Assembly (NCBI GenBank): GCA_950097015.1
Contig: CATNEN010000038.1
Location: forward strand, 12,580,001 to 12,644,000
Reading direction: 5' to 3'
Source: Macrostomum hystrix
Lineage: Eukaryota; Platyhelminthes; Macrostomidae
Length of the DNA stretch: 64,000 nucleotides
Part shown: positions 43,602 to 58,269 of the stretch, piece by piece
How the letters are laid out: each line of letters begins with the position of its first letter
Numbering within the stretch: position 1 is the first letter of the stretch
Notes under the pieces: model-generated
The model's input: the letters and a program-made list of their open reading frames with translations, nothing else
What the model was told of the DNA's origin: nothing
Database searches by the model: none
Position numbers and translations under genes: made by a program

Positions 43602-46600
43602 GTGCAGGAAATCAGAGTCATTTGCCAATACCAAGTGGAAAAGCTGGGAAATGGCCAACCCATTGCTAAAGAAGAAAACAAGAACATTTGGGAGTGAAGC
43701 AAGGCACGGGAGAAACCTATCGGAGACAAGAAGTCTGCATCGTCCTCTGCATTATTGCGCAGGTATTCACGAGGCAAAAAGCCACTTCACAATGGAGACT
43801 CATTTGAGCTGTGGCGCGGAGGCACACTAGAGGGAGGGGAGTAGTCATCATCGCATTAAACATCGTCATTGATTTCTTTTAGCTCAGTGTTTCCTCTACT
43901 CAGTTTTCCACATAGGGCCAGGCCCCTGTAATCGCTAAGCTGGTCTGAGTCCAATGTGAAGAATGGAGGGCATTTGAGTTCTTGACTGAACTATGACGCT
44001 AAGAAACACAAGAGCACACAGTTAGGCTAGCACAAAGGACAAGCTACACCATTCTAGTGTTGCTTTTACCTCGTATATCAAACCGTATATCCAAAATGAT
44101 TGCGTTGCCATTGAAGCATAGCAGTCTCATTATCACCTTTGACTATTTAGACTGCTGAGCGGCAATGCTCAACCTGTCAAATCTGCCAACATCAACCCCT
44201 TAGTAAGATAGTATGATGATGAGGAAGGGGATATAAAAGGGGCAACACGAGCCGCTATCGGGTATTTTGTATATAGCCAGCTATCATAGATTTGGCTTCA
44301 GTGCGGTGCATGTGTGTGTGTGTGTGTGTTAAGTATGTGAGCCACGTTCTGTGCCAATGACGGGTCCCGAATCAATAGTCAATTGCTACAGATGCACGCC
44401 GCAATGATGCAAGCACAGTGAAGCTAGTATGCAAGATAGAGACAAAAAATCACCGAATCATCTGCTCGGGCCGCGGCAAGGCAAGGACAGGAAACCGAAG
44501 AGGACAGAGCGGAGGCAGACAGGGGGAGCGGGGCCGGTCCCTATGTATAAAATACACGCTTGCATACATATATAAAAAGGCTTTTTACACGCGCGCGACA
44601 CATAATAAATCGGGTAAGGGGGGAGGACGCTGAGCTTAAATCCCTTGGCTAAGCCAGGCGAGATAGAATCTGTGTGCGCGAGTTGAGTATAAGCAAGCGA
44701 GTCAGCAGTCAACTTTGCCAGAGAAGAACAGCCTCATCTTCAGCACCAGTCGTAGCTCTCAGTGAAGAGACAGGGAGACACAGAGAGAAACGGAACAATA
44801 AACTTAGGCCAGAATTTGCAGTCCCATTAGCAGCTCAGCTTTTTTGATGCTGGCATATGGCAATACAAAATAATTGGCACTGGAAGCTGAGCACTTTGCA
44901 GTAAATCTAAACTGCTGGGAGCAGATAATTAACAACACAGATTTGATTACTAGTACCGCCTCAGCATAGACAAATCAGTAGGCAGAACAATGGCATTTTA
45001 TATCCACGATTTGCTAAAACTCAACTCGGGACAATCTCACTTTTTGTTTCACTGAAATCCAAACATGGAAGTGCCAGATTTTTTACTGCTCTGAATTTAG
45101 CCAAACAAATGTAATACGAAAAATCGAAATTCTGAAAGCAGAAAGAGGCTGTAAAAAATTGCTGCTTGCAAAAGTGAGCAAACATTATCGCAATCTACTG
45201 GCTTCCCCGCAGCTTCCCCAGGGCCGAATGACACCTTTTAAGGAGAAATAGGTAGGAAAGGCATCGGAGGATGAACTCCTGCCGCTGAGAGAAAATCCTC
45301 ATCTGAAATCAATCTTTCTATGTTGGAGCCGCTCAGGGCAGCTCTGAAACTGTCTAAGGGGAGTTTTCCCCTATCGTCCTACACAGGGCCACTCTCTTCT
45401 TCTTTCGCTGCCCTGAGTAAGTCGGTAAAAATGGACTCAACTCCCTCAGGTGTCAGCGAGGCTAAGCGAGGCGCTGCGGATAGAAAGAAGAGGATTTTCT
45501 CTGAGCGGGAATTGAAGGAAAATGAGTGAGAAAAATCAATACATCCGTGATGAGGATAATGATGCTGATGATAATTAAGGCTATCGAGGAGAGTCCTAGA
45601 GATGGGCGAGCGGTTTCATATTCAATATTTGCTAGCTTCTTCTTTTCAGAGCGTCGATTAGAAGCCATGTTATTAAAAACTAATATATTTGTGACAGAGT
45701 TGATCATTTTTGCATAATACATCATTGATGTCTAATTGAGCAGAAATTTATCGTCACGTGCCGCTTGATGTGTTTTGAGATACCTCCCTTAACGACTACA
45801 CAATATGGTTTGGTTAGTTTTAGCATGCATGAGAGCAATCGAATAAGATTGCGTCCGAATGCAAGCCCGGCTTGCAATATTATAGGAATGAGCTCAGATG
45901 GCATGGGAAATAAAAAGCAGTGCACAATAAGCCGCCAACCAGATTTACCAAACGAAGCCCAGCCCTGCCAGCGAGGCAATATCCCAAAGCCTCCCTAAAG
46001 ACCCAGCACAATCTGCCGCAGGCAATGGAAGCGTTTAATCTAATGCTCGCGACATTCTCATTCTCTGGCATTGCTCGCAAAGACATCCTCGTAACACTTT
46101 GTCCGGCAGCGGTCTTCATTCGATCCTGCTTCCCGCACATGTGCCTTCCTCCTCTCTGCAATCGGGAGAGAAAGCAAAAACTGAGAAGGCCTGCAAGGCA
46201 GACAGTTGAGAACTGATTAATGACGACAATTTCTGGTACTGCTCTCGATTCTGTCCATTTCGCTCTGAAAAATTGACCAGTTTCAGCTTCTGGTGGTGGA
46301 AAGCGGGAATGGTTGGCCGCAGCATGGGAAGATTGCTCGCTCTGTCTCTCTACTGGCGCTTATGTCTATGCAGAAAATCGATCAATTGAAAAGGAAAAAA
46401 ATCGGAGCTAAACCGACTTCATTTATTTTTCTCATTCCATTTCTACCTCTCGCCTGAACCCAGAGTAGTCCCTCCATCTCTTGTAGAACGCACACATCCT
46501 TGAATGCTTCTCTTGCCATTTTTCCACTTCTATATTTCTGCTTGAGCAGGCACAAGTGTAACCAAGTGTCTTCTGAAGATGCGGCATCGGCGGCGGCGAG

Positions 46601-49600
46601 GTTTAGTTAAAAAGGCCGCTTAGAGACTAAGGTAACCGCCTTCTCAGAAGTGAGACTTAAGCGGCTAATGTAGCAAGCTGCAATCCGTGTGTTTTTCAGT
46701 GTGCGAGCAGTCAGCAGAAATCCTATCAGCTCTATCCACTGAAGCGTTACTCACATCCGAGAATAATCATCAAAGATATACTCGTATTTTAAAGAGACGC
46801 CTGTGATTAAAAGCAAGGCAGATTTAAGCTGAGAATTCCAATTAAAACCGATAGAGAGCTTACAGGTTGTGATAAGCGCGAAATATTTTCTGGATTCTAT
46901 TCTCTTCTAGTTGTAAAATTGCGAGTTTATCAGCAAGAACGCCATCAAATAGAATAGCCGAGCTAGAACACAAATTGGAATAACCGGTCCTAAATATTTA
47001 CTGTGTACTTCTTCACATTGTAATGCGAGTCGACATGCTCAGTCCACTCATTTCGATAAGAAGCTAACCAGAAATTTCCCATCGGCGATTATGTTTTCAT
47101 GGTAAAGCTGAGACAAACGCGCAGACTGGCCAAATTATAGTAAGAATCTAATTCTTGCAATAAGAATTAGAATAAGAATCTAATTGTACTCGTACCAGAA
47201 CACTCATTGTAGCGAGCGCGATTTAGTCTGGTTTCCAACCATTAAAAGGAGGCAGGTCATATGATACCGCCTAACTAGACTCAGCAACTCAACCATTAGC
47301 CAGCAGACATTGGATTGCTACACAGCAATGATACAGCTGAGTGGGATAAAAACGGTTCAAAGCAAACATCTAAACTGCTGCCACTTCGCTCAGCAGTAAA
47401 TTTGCACCTCTAAGCCAGGTGTCGCTTGCATAATAATCCGGAGATGGACTTGAAGCAGCAATTATTTTATCCGTACTTTATATTTGAGAATTGTGAGGAC
47501 TTCCAAAATGCGCTAGAAATTCAACTAGTTGTTGAAATTAGCGAGTGCAGTTCACGGCGCGGTGAGTCAAGCAGGCTATTTTCGATGAGTCAAGCGAGCC
47601 GCATGAGAAGAAAGAAGTTTGACACCGCTGGCAGTGGACTAGGTACCCTCCTTAAAATGCGTTAACACAAAAAGAGGCATTGTGAAGCCCCCAGCATCCT
47701 CACTCAAGCCTGATAGAGCAACGAAAGCAAGCCAGAAAACACGGGACACTGCGGCTCCATGCAGTACTAGCAGCAGCAGCAGCGAGACTTTAATAGCGGA
47801 AGAAGCCTAAGCCGTGCCAGGAAGCGAATTCCAATGGGGCGGTAGGGATGAACAGAATGGGGATCAGAGACGAGTGGATGGTAGGGAGGGCAGGGACTTC
47901 CCCCTCCACATGATGATAAAGAGTGCGACATAAACGAGAGTGAATGAGGAAGAGGTGGTGGCAGAATAAGGGGGTGCAGAACCGGGACAAGAGGCAGAAC
48001 TAGTATAAGAGCCAGGTCCTCACCCCCAAAGCAGAAGGGCAGCAATTTTAATCACATCCGGTTGGTGAAAAGCGGCCAGACTCTCGCTCATCCAGCTGGA
48101 TGAGAACTGGCGAAGGAGTGGGCTGCATACAGAGAGTGAGAGTGGGTTAACAGTAAAGAGAGAATGATTGCCAAATAGCCTGGAGAGCATTTAATCCCAA
48201 AACAAATGCAAACTTCGCTCCCGGGTTTAGCCAGAGCGTTGGCCTCAGGTAGGGACAGGGTTAGAGAGAGATTGCAGACTAGTGGAAAACATTATTGCCA
48301 GATGAGGTCGAGCAATAAATTGGCATGGCTTCCCGCATGGTCGAAGCATGCAAAGTGCATTGATCAAAATCTAGCAGCTTAGCGAGAGAAATCATTTCTT
48401 CTTTTATCCCTCCCTGCAAAGCTAAGCACTACATAGTGAGAACGCTGTGATGCAACTCTGGCCGGACAAGCCAGGCCAGAAGACGTTGGATAGGCAGTAT
48501 GTAACATTGGGTACAAACTGTTGGGTCAGTCTTAAATTAAATTACAGATAAAGGCAGGCCATTCCACTAGGACTAAAGCCGGCATTGGCACCAGTCAGGC
48601 GAAATTGGCTGCCAACAGCGAGACCTAAGCAATGGGCATATAAAAAAGGCATGGAGAATAAGAGGCGAGGGGGGGAGAAAAAAAGTCCTCTAGGATCGAT
48701 TTGGCCAGGCCTTCGAGCAGTTTCGCAGCCATCTCTCTAGTCTAGCTCTCTCTTACTGGGCCTATTCACTTGCTATCGCAGCAGCAGGAGGAGGAACCAA
48801 CGAAACGGGATCCTCTTGACCCCGAAGCAAGAAAGCTAGCTAAGTTCGATAAAAAAAGAGGGCAGGAGTAGAAGTTAGTCCGCCGCAGCTATTCAAGAAC
48901 GCAAGATGCGAATGAATGATATCCGGAGGACGGAGGAAAAGAACTTGAAAGAGCGTGTGATAGAATTTCCAGACATTAGATAAGAAGGCAAGTGAGATAA
49001 TAAACTATGCTATCTGATAAAAAAAACTGCACCAGAGAGTCGCTAAGCGCTGAGCTGCTGGCATCGCCAAGGGGTCAAGGCGCCACTTTAGTAGGCTGAA
49101 GCGCGGCCTCGTATCTACTAAAGTTTTGAGTAGCTCAGCTAAAGAAGCCTGGCAGGCTGCTGGTGCAGAATGGGGCAATCTCTGGGGGATTATCATCTAG
49201 TTGCAGATATAAGCTGGTCTATCAAGCCTAGTTACTCGATCCTTCGAAGGGTCGTGACCCTCATTGAACTGCATTGATAGTATCGCAGGAGGCTAGGAAA
49301 TAGAACTCCGTGGTCGATATAAAACTTTTGTTTCCTTCATACAGACATAAATAAACTCTTATTTTTATTCCCAGAATTCGAATTACTATTGAACTTTCGA
49401 TTAAAAGAATCTTCCATTTATTGCTTAACAATAATAACAACACTGATAATAACAACAAGAGTGACAATGTTACTCGTCTAATATAGCAAACCCATTGACG
49501 ACTAGCTGGGCAGTAAAATAGACCGAGTTAAGTAGGTATTAGATAGAAACATCATTTTTACAGTGACAATATAACTGATTATGGTATCCCTAATGCAAAT

Positions 49601-51103
49601 GTCTAATACCTGCCGCCATCCCAAGAGGCACTTCTGCATACCTATCTCTATTAACAAGAGGCTTCGCTTGAGCTGCCGCGAGAGCTCAACTGTAAAAGTC
49701 TACTCAACGAACCGAAGCCCATAGTGCCATTGAGAACAAGAATTGGTGAGATTAGAAATCTAGCATAATATTGCCTAGACTTACATGGCTCTTTCTTAAA
49801 CAGAAAAGTCTAGAAAAGAGATTAGAGGAGAAAGAAAAGAGAAAGATACAGTACAGATACAGATATAGTACTAGCCAGACATTACGAAGAGAAGGAGAGA
49901 TAAGGATAAGGATAAATAGCAAGAGGAATATGGATAACGGAAAAGCGGAAGGGGAATGGCAGATTAACAGAACAGAAAGCTAGTTAGATTCTTTAGTGAT
50001 CGTTAGTGGCCATTAGTGGCTTATGATTTTTACAGTTATGGATTTTTAGAAAATTATGTGATCAGATATTATTCTCTAAAGGTGCACTAAATATTACCTA
50101 TGGCGATATTATTATTAACTCCTAAATTAAATTTCTTTTCACGATCGAAGACCAACGCAATAAAAGAAAGATGTACTTTAACCAGAAGAGAAGCACCTTA
50201 CATACAAATATAAAATTCAATCGGCTAAAATAGATTGGAAAATGCGATTCGCGCATTGTTATCAACAATCAGCATTTGCAGAAATCACTATTGTGCTCTA
50301 GTTTAATGTATGGCCATATTATATTATGGGCTAAAGCTGAATTTTTTATTCAAAAGACAAATAAAAAGATTGATAGACAGGTCCTCTGCTTGTGCATCCA
50401 TGTCTGAGATGAAAAGCCTTTTTGCATTAGATGGTGAGACAAAGAAATGCGAAGGGTGGGGCACTGTTGGCCCGCATTCAGACGATACGCTGAAAGCAGT
50501 AAGAAATTTCTAGGATGGACAGGCAGGCAAATAAAACAAAAAAACAACAGCAGCTTAGCGCAGGTAAATGAGCGGTGCCTCATTTTCTCGGAAGACCCTT
50601 TGGCTAGCTAGAGCTCTAAAGGTAAAAAGAAAGAAAGACAACCTGACAATTTTTCGCCTCACTTAATTATTGATTTCTTACTTTCTGGCCCCGCAAGAAG
50701 CCTACCGCCCATCCTACTTACTTCTCTTCTACTGCTCCGGGGCAAAGCTAACGGGGTCGGGGGAGGAGGCGGGCGAATAAAATAATAATAATGGCAATGA
50801 AGCGCTGACAGGACGCGGATGAAGGCAGAGATAAGCTAGATATATCGCCAGACCGCAGTGTCCATGCTATGCAGCTACTCCCCTAGATCCGCTTCCTATT
50901 AGCTGCTATTCTCATGCTTGATTTCTCTATCAATTCCACTATAAATATTATCAAAATAAATTATAAGAGAATTATAGAATACGAAAAGCTGCGCAGACTA
51001 GCAGTCTTTTTTCTTGACGCTCTCGCAGTTCAGTTCCTAAATCCTTTAGTTCTATAATAACTTTTTTCTTGTATTTGATGTTAAAGCCAAGTACAATAAA
51101 CTG

Positions 51104-51175
51104 GGTACCATCACTATAGCTGGAGTAGAATTTTGGATGTGTGTGGCGTCCCCCCAGTCCATGGACTGAATAGTT
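51104..51175 (+). mobile_element. Dispersed palindrome-core element
   Basis: From GGTACC at 51,104 to a perfect 12-bp palindrome AGTCCATGGACT at 51,156-51,167, with GTGTGTGGCGTCCCCC before it. Same layout as the elements at 6,788 and 29,677. Confidence 0.55.
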
Positions 51176-54100
51176 TATACGGAAGTTTTGGACTTGTGCC
51201 GCACAATAGCCACGGCTGTGCCAGTTGCAGTCAGGAAAACTAGCGAAACCTAGTCTCCAAAAATCATGTAGCATCTGCAGAGATTCGAAAAAGGAACAGT
51301 TAGACACACTTGGATTTGACACTGTCACTATTTTATGCTCTCAGATAGTAAGTAGTGAATTCATCAATAGGCCATGAAGACAACAATACAATGTCATTAG
51401 TCCATCCAGTTGGTACACACTGAAACAAAACAAGTCGATCAAAACAAATTCTTCTAGCTTTAATCCGTTTTAAGCCAAGCGAAACAAGACAGCTTTGGAG
51501 AAAAAACGCCACAGCAAGCGAAGCGGACAGAAAGCCGTTCTTCCTTCCGTTGCTAGACCGGAACCGACACGAGTATATCCATCTCTTACTCGGGCTCTAC
51601 ACTGCGGCAAGAACAAATTGCGGCACACGCTCCAAAAGCCTTCTCGCAGAGTATAGAGGGCGGAGTGATTGACGGAGTGCAGAAGCGGGTGTCTCCAGCT
51701 GCAGAACAACCGTCACCAAAATTCGCCCTTCGCCTCAGCCCTATTTCAGTCTGATGGCTTATATATCACGCGCACGCGCGCCAGGCCTCTATGAAGAGAG
51801 TAGACTGAGAGAAAGAAAAGAGATACAGACAGACAGAGAGAGACAGAGACAGAAGTTTCATAATTGCAGCCTCTGTGGGAACTTTGAATTAATAGCGAAC
51901 TAGCGGCTACTAGTGGCTTTAGTCGGCTAGAAGGCATAGGAAAAAAGATGGATTAAACGAGTATCGAGCCTAATGGGCAGATACTCAAACACTACTCCAG
52001 GCCGCTCTTATCCACTATCTCTCCTACCCACAACCGGATCCCCGAGGCTGTGGCAGATAAAATTAACTACCTGGCCTAGTACGATGAGGATGCCATTTAA
52101 TTACTAAGCTGGATACGAGACAGAGTCAGAGGCACGACACAGGCGGACAGGCGGACTCGAAATCTCAGGTGGGGAGAAGCATCGATGCGGCGGCGTGACT
52201 CACGCATGCAGACTGTGCTCTCTGACAAGATTTGAGAGGAATTCAAAAATGCTCAAAGCCTCTCACTATACAGTTGCAGCGTCGGCTGGCTTGAGTTTCG
52301 GACAGTCAATCAAGAAGGCGAATCGATTGCGTAACAGTGGGTAAAAAATTAACAATGCTAATAGTTAAACGCAATGCACAATCGCTATCAAATATATATT
52401 ATTGATTGGCAAGTTATAACTTCTTTCTCTTAGCCATTCCTTATGTTAAAGTCTACAGTTATTTCCAAAGCGGACTGAAAAAAACGCCTATACAGATGTT
52501 AAGTCACCAAGCGTAACATAGGCGTACGTAGAATAGGTGCTCTTTGTTCGATTGGAAATCTTTCGATTAAGCGTCTCCGTTGTGCCTGTATAACGCATCA
52601 AATGCGTCTCGTACAACGTACCAGTTTTTACCATTGGAATATCATATTGTAGATTTGTTTATGTATTGATGTTCTTTATGGCAGAATAACATCACATAAA
52701 ATAGCTACAGCACGAGACACACTGATTTAAGAACATGTAGTGTTAAAAGAACAAGACCGATGCAAACTGATGCAGCAAGGGTGCACACAGAAACTAGTGC
52801 AACTCATGGCAGATTGAAATGAGTTTCAGACTAGTTCGCCATAGCCTAAGCTAGAACATAGCGACAGGTGCTACCGGCTAGAAAGGAATTGAGAAGGAAC
52901 TGCGACCTGGGTCAACACAGTCTATCCGGATTCACCGCTAAACTAACTCGACAGGCAATCTGAGTCGTGGCAGCAGCGGAAGACAAGCCTATACTTCTCC
53001 TGTAGTATTTCAAGGACCAGAAATAAAACTGGTCGGCGGTCGCGGACAGCTGCACAAACGAATCCTGCGGCCTCTCCATTTCCATCCCAATTCATCCCTC
53101 CTACTTTTCGAGCTAATATCCCTATTTCTCAGTGAGCAGACAAAATCAGACGAAATCTAAATCCATAGATGCGAGCAGCGACAAACAATGCGATAGGATT
53201 TGATCCCGCCCACTCAACTGCTAGTAGGCAGTGTGTGCATATTTGTCTTTAATTTTGTCAATCGAGTCTAGCTAGAAGGGCAAATTCAGCTCTCCGCTTG
53301 CACAGTTTGCTGACGGGAGATTGGGAGAAGAGACGACGCTAAGTGAGGACACAGCCGCCCAGAGAGAGGGTGTGTGGGATGTCGGGCAGCAAGTGATGCG
53401 GCGTAGCAGGAAGCGGCAAGCTCTGAGAAGTCAGAGTGGGGAAGAGAAGCGTGCTTTTGTTAGGCTCACCCGCCGGGCGGGTGGGAGTAAGTGAAAGTGG
53501 CGTCGCATGAGCAACAAGCTTTGCTCTGTAAGTTCTTAACAAACTGGTCCAACCGGCGCGCTAATGCATGAAGAAGGGGATTTTTGAGCAGCCTGAGTGA
53601 ACAGAAGGGGGAAGGTTAGGGAGAAAGGAAAAGCGGCTACCGCTTCACTGCTGGCTGAAATCCGCGGGACCTTAATCCGACAGTCATCCAGAAGCGGCAG
53701 CATATATAAATATCGCATATTAGGAATGTCCGATGGCTTAAATTCCCCTCTCTATCTCTCCCTGTCTCAGCATCTCCACCTCACTCATCGAAGCGCTTTC
53801 GATTCAAGCGACTTCGCAGCGTACCGACGATGGCCAAGCCAGAGCTTCGCCCAGCCAAACCCGGCAAAGCCAAGAAAAAAATAAGAACACTCTTGAATTT
53901 ATGCAAATGCTCCCAGAGTCCTCATGGCCCTCAAAACCTACTCAAGCTGTCCGGTGCACTAACTCCGCCTCTCACCTATCTCTACGAGCCGTACAGTTAA
54001 CCATAAGCTGGCGGAGAAGATGAAGAAGCGGAGATGATAAAGCGGAGAAAATGAGAAACTAAATTGAGCTAGAGAAAGAGAATACTGTGGAGATGAAGTT

Positions 54101-57021
54101 TCTGATCCTTCAGGCCAAGCCTCTCTAGTTCAGCTTCCAAGACCTCAGTCAGTGGGGCCAGTAGGGAAAAAATAGGAAATGAGATTGAGGGCAGCAGGCG
54201 CGGAGACAGCGCATGGGAGACCCCTCGGGCAGCGCAGTCAAGATCTTTTGTAACCCTTCACCGTCTACCACCCATTCTCCGTCCAGACTGGCCCGTGACC
54301 CGCCCCCCTCCAACCCTCAAACTGTGGTGGCAATGGTCCTAGTCCCGACGTTTTAATAAAGTCAACTGCCTGCCCGCCCGCTCCTCAAATCCCCATCATC
54401 CGAGGCAGCACCGGAATACGCTTGGTCGCTGGGTGCTGCACAATTATTAAGGGTGGAATAGCCAGATCTCAACTAGAGAAGCGATTTTAGCTTACAACCA
54501 ACTCACCAGTCAGGAAATCAAATCCAAAATGAACTCTAAGAGGAAAAAATTGCTGACCTCACTTATAGGTACTTATACGAGTATATTTAAATATAGGAAT
54601 TCAGTATTTAATATTGACACTCACCGCGAACTTGTCGGCTATTGGACTATTTGTGCTTGTAGTTATACAGGTAGTTGGATATTAAGACTTGACTCAGCTT
54701 CCACCCGGAGACAATTAGACTTAACACTTTCAGCGAGGAATTATATTTCTTAATTCTTGTCTACAGATTTGTGAAAAGCTTCTAATATATCTACTGGCAA
54801 GCGTTTGCTGACTGACTGGTAGTTGTAAAATAATGCGACTCTCATACAAGGCCGCGACAGAGATGGCGAATGAGAGAAAAAACAAATATAGGGAAATTGT
54901 ATAGTGGCCTGGGGTGGGTGAATGGATAGGGAGAGAAGTAAGATTTGCAGCAGGCAGCACCGCAGCGATTGGGGGAGGAAAAGGTTTTTGCGGGTGGGGA
55001 GGCGGGCGAGATCCAGTTGGGCGAGGGGTGGCTGGCGAGGCAAATGGGACTTGATGGAATTGATGCGGCTGTCTGTCTCACGCGCTCTAAGCGTCAGCAA
55101 CCAAGATAAGGTGATACGGTGGACTGGGAAGACGGGCCCGTCTCTATAACTCTTTATACTCCATTCCTATCGGCCCAGCCTCTCCTAGCTACTCCTGCTC
55201 CCCATTCTCTCTGTCTCTCGATTACATTAAAGCCCCTTGCCTTTCTCCTTCTCTGGTCTGGTCTCACAGGCGGCAGCCACCTCCATGCCTCCTCCTTCCA
55301 TCTCTCTGGCTGCACCCTGGCTACCAGCCCGACACACAACTGGCCGCAGGAGAGGCTAGGGGGCGGGGCAAGTCCGAGGTGGGATTTGGGATTTCTGAGG
55401 CAAGGTCGGAACAGCCAATGGCAGCCGGGTCAGGCCTCATCAGGCGGCACCATCTTACTGCAGCCAATACACTCTGGACTACTCGCACCAGCTAGCACGC
55501 GTCGCACATGCCGGACAGACTGGGAGAGACACCAAGAGGGGGCGGCGGCGGCGGCGGCGACGGCGGTGGAGCGGCGCGGGCTCGACATGCCCTAGTAGAC
55601 ACACAGCAGACAGGGACACCCGTCATTCGAAAAGAAAATCTACTAAAAAAGAGAGAGAAAGAGGTGGACTCTTCCTTCTGTAGATGAGGCAGGCGGGCGC
55701 CCCTTCCAACTACCTCCACCTCCTCTGGGCCCCGCGTCAAGTCAGGCAGGCCGCAAATTAGAGGCCGGGCAAGAGGGCGGAGTGAGCAGAGAGAAGCGAA
55801 GGAGAAGTCGCCGGGGACAAGACAGGAGGGGAGGCGGAAGGCAGCCGGCGAGGAGTGGAATCAGAGGGGGAGCAGAGAAATGGCAGATGAAAGGCAGGCT
55901 GGACACTCGAGCTTCGAACAACACTGGCGCCACTCACAACTTTGCAGAGAGACCAAGAAAAATAGGCAAAGATGAGAGATGAGAAGAGACGCCAGGGCTA
56001 GGGAAAGAAAATAGAGGATAGTTTGGTGCAGAGGAGACATCAAGTGTGATGCTCGTCACAAGCACACAGACAGAGAGATAGAGCGTTCTTTACTAAAAAG
56101 GCCTGACAGGGTTGGAAGGAGAAAGTATTAGAAGTTGCGCGGTGACAGCCACAGGCCACAGGAATTCGAAGTTGCAAATGCATCTGGTTTTTCGCATCGA
56201 GGTCTTTGACGCAAAATATTAGATATAAGGGGAATACAAGAGTGCGCAAAGTAAACCAGGGAGAAGAAAGATTAAGAGAAACGGGAAGCAGAAAGTGGGC
56301 TGAGAGAAGCTGTCAGCGACAGCCACCCCAACTCTCATTCACATTTGAGTTTTTCACAGCCGCCAAGCCTACTATATCCTATATCCATGCTTCCAGAGCC
56401 AAATGCTCGACAACGCGGTCGAATTCGGTGACATCCCATAGCCCGGAGGCAAACCTAATATATTCGACAGGCTAAAAACAGTGGAGCCCAAAATGCGCTT
56501 GCAGATTGCAATCTTCGTCTCGGGGCACTCATTAAAGCACGCACTGACGCGCCGAGAGAGACCGGAGTTAGTGGGACAGTAGGACACACGCAGAGATGCG
56601 CCAACAGAGAGCTCACTTGTCGACACGCAGCGGCTTTTTCCCACTGTAGAATTGCAATATCCTCTCTGCCTCTTGGCGGGCTCAATCTCTCCTCGGGTCA
56701 TCTACATTTTGTCTGGGAAATTGTAGGACACACACTAGCCAATTTTTCAGCGCCAGTTAGCGCACGGAAATCTCAAATTCTGCCAGACCTGCTACTTTCC
56801 TGATCGTATTTCATTCACAACACAGCCACAAGTAACTGAATTTCATTCTAAAAGAAAAAGCACAATGAAGCAGACGAATATAGGTTAGTGCACGATACAG
56901 TTCAAAGGCGCAATTCGGATTTGCTGAATGCCGAAAAATTCCGAACATAAGGAATCCACACATGAACCCACGTGTATAAAAAGCCAGATTTTCTTCAATT
57001 TTTTTCGTTGGCTTCTCAGGG

Positions 57022-57115
57022 ATAAGTGGCAGAGCGGTAAACGCATTTGCCTCTATGACTGATGTCCCCGAGCTCGATTCCGCAGTGAAAACGTATTTGG
57101 GGCACAGGCTGCAGG
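57022..57115 (+). mobile_element. tRNA-like SINE, family 1, most tRNA-like copy
   Basis: A-box-like AGTGGCAGAGCGGTAAACGC and box B GAGCTCGATTCC at 57,070-57,081, spaced about as in a tRNA gene, followed by TATTTGGGGCACAGGCTGCAG. No clear acceptor stem, so I do not call a functional tRNA. Confidence 0.65.
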
Positions 57116-57279
57116 ACCAAACCTTGATGGGGGTAGGACACAATGAGAGTGTACTGTATCTGACGATGTATGGCACCTGTACACACCTCCGTAAGTTTCT
57201 ACCTGCGCACAGTATCTGTGTCCAGCGGAATGGACAGAACTGTCTCCTCACTGGCTGCGGGTCTAGTATCGCAAAACCC

Positions 57280-57510
57280 AGTCGTATCTCTCCCGGTCTC
57301 AGCTCTCCCCGTCTCATCTCTCCCGGTCTCATCTCTCCCGGTCTCATCTCTACCAGTCTATCTCTCCCTGTCTCATCTCTCCCCGTCGTATCTCTCCTGT
57401 CTCAGCTCTTAGGGTCTCATCTCTCCCCGTATGATCTCTCCCAGTCTCATATCTCCTCATCTCATCTCTCTTCGTCTCCTATCTCCTCGTCTCATCTCTC
57501 CCCGTCTGAT
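57280..57510. repeat. Degenerate TCTCATCTCTCCC repeat
   Basis: About 15 copies of a 13-16-bp pyrimidine-rich unit (CCCGTCTCATCTCT) immediately after the SINE at 57,022. Confidence 0.85.
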
Positions 57511-58269
57511 CAGTGCCAATCCCATCCACAAACGCCTTTTGATTCTCTTTGTGGCTCACCAATGTATATAAAGGCCCATCCCTAGGCTAAAACAACGTGA
57601 ACACGTTGCAAACACTAAAATATACCTGGCGTTATGCAACAATGCCAACAAGTTCAGTTTTTTTCCAGTCTATTTTAATATAACATACAGGCATTAGTCA
57701 GCGCCTTGGAGATCGGATTAACAATGCTGCCTGACTCATTATCGAGTCGCCATTAGGGTTCAGAGAAGTCCCCGGATTATATACCAGGGGTCTAGAATTA
57801 CCGGTCTATGCATTCTGTGCATCCAATAAATTGCCTAGGCCCAATTCTGCTTGGCATGTGTTCTCATTCTAAACGAGAACTAGCAGAAACCAAAAAACTC
57901 AGGATGCTCACCAAACACTAAGTAAACTTGACGCATTGCAGAGGCAGGCAATTAACGAGCCAAGCTCATAGAAAACAATTGCTGTTCCAAGAACAGGATG
58001 GATGGGTGGTGATGTGAAAGTGGCTGCAAGGACTAAGGGCCAACCAATTATTACGGGCGAAACAACAATGACCCACCAGCGTGCTGTTGCGCTGCTAACA
58101 ATGGTAGATGGTGCGCGCATTTGGTCTCCATTGTGAATGACACAACATGCACTAAATGTATTTTTATAAGAAAATTTTATCGATTTAATCAACCGATGAC
58201 CTGTGACTAAAGTACAAGCATGCTTGCAAAACAGTGTTCACACCCATTATGCAAGGAACACTTTGACAT

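Larger units (their letters stand above)
41381..58250. other. 16.9-kb gene-free stretch
   Basis: No ORF here matches a family I recognise, and none shows runs of coding character joined by splice sites. Contents: SINE copies (41,885; 57,022), a palindrome-core element (51,104), purine-rich GGAGAGAATGAAGGA-type DNA at 42,590-42,850, a (CTG)n tract at 43,540-43,600, (GT)n near 44,308-44,330, and TCTC-rich repeats at 57,280-57,510. Possible roles are 5' non-coding exons or a long first intron of DAG1, or regulatory DNA; the sequence does not decide. Confidence 0.5.

Noticed and set aside
53339-57585. Several 70-180 aa ORFs on both strands in the GC-richer stretch
   Set aside because: They overlap each other on opposite strands, include pyrimidine-rich repeats, and show no family signature.
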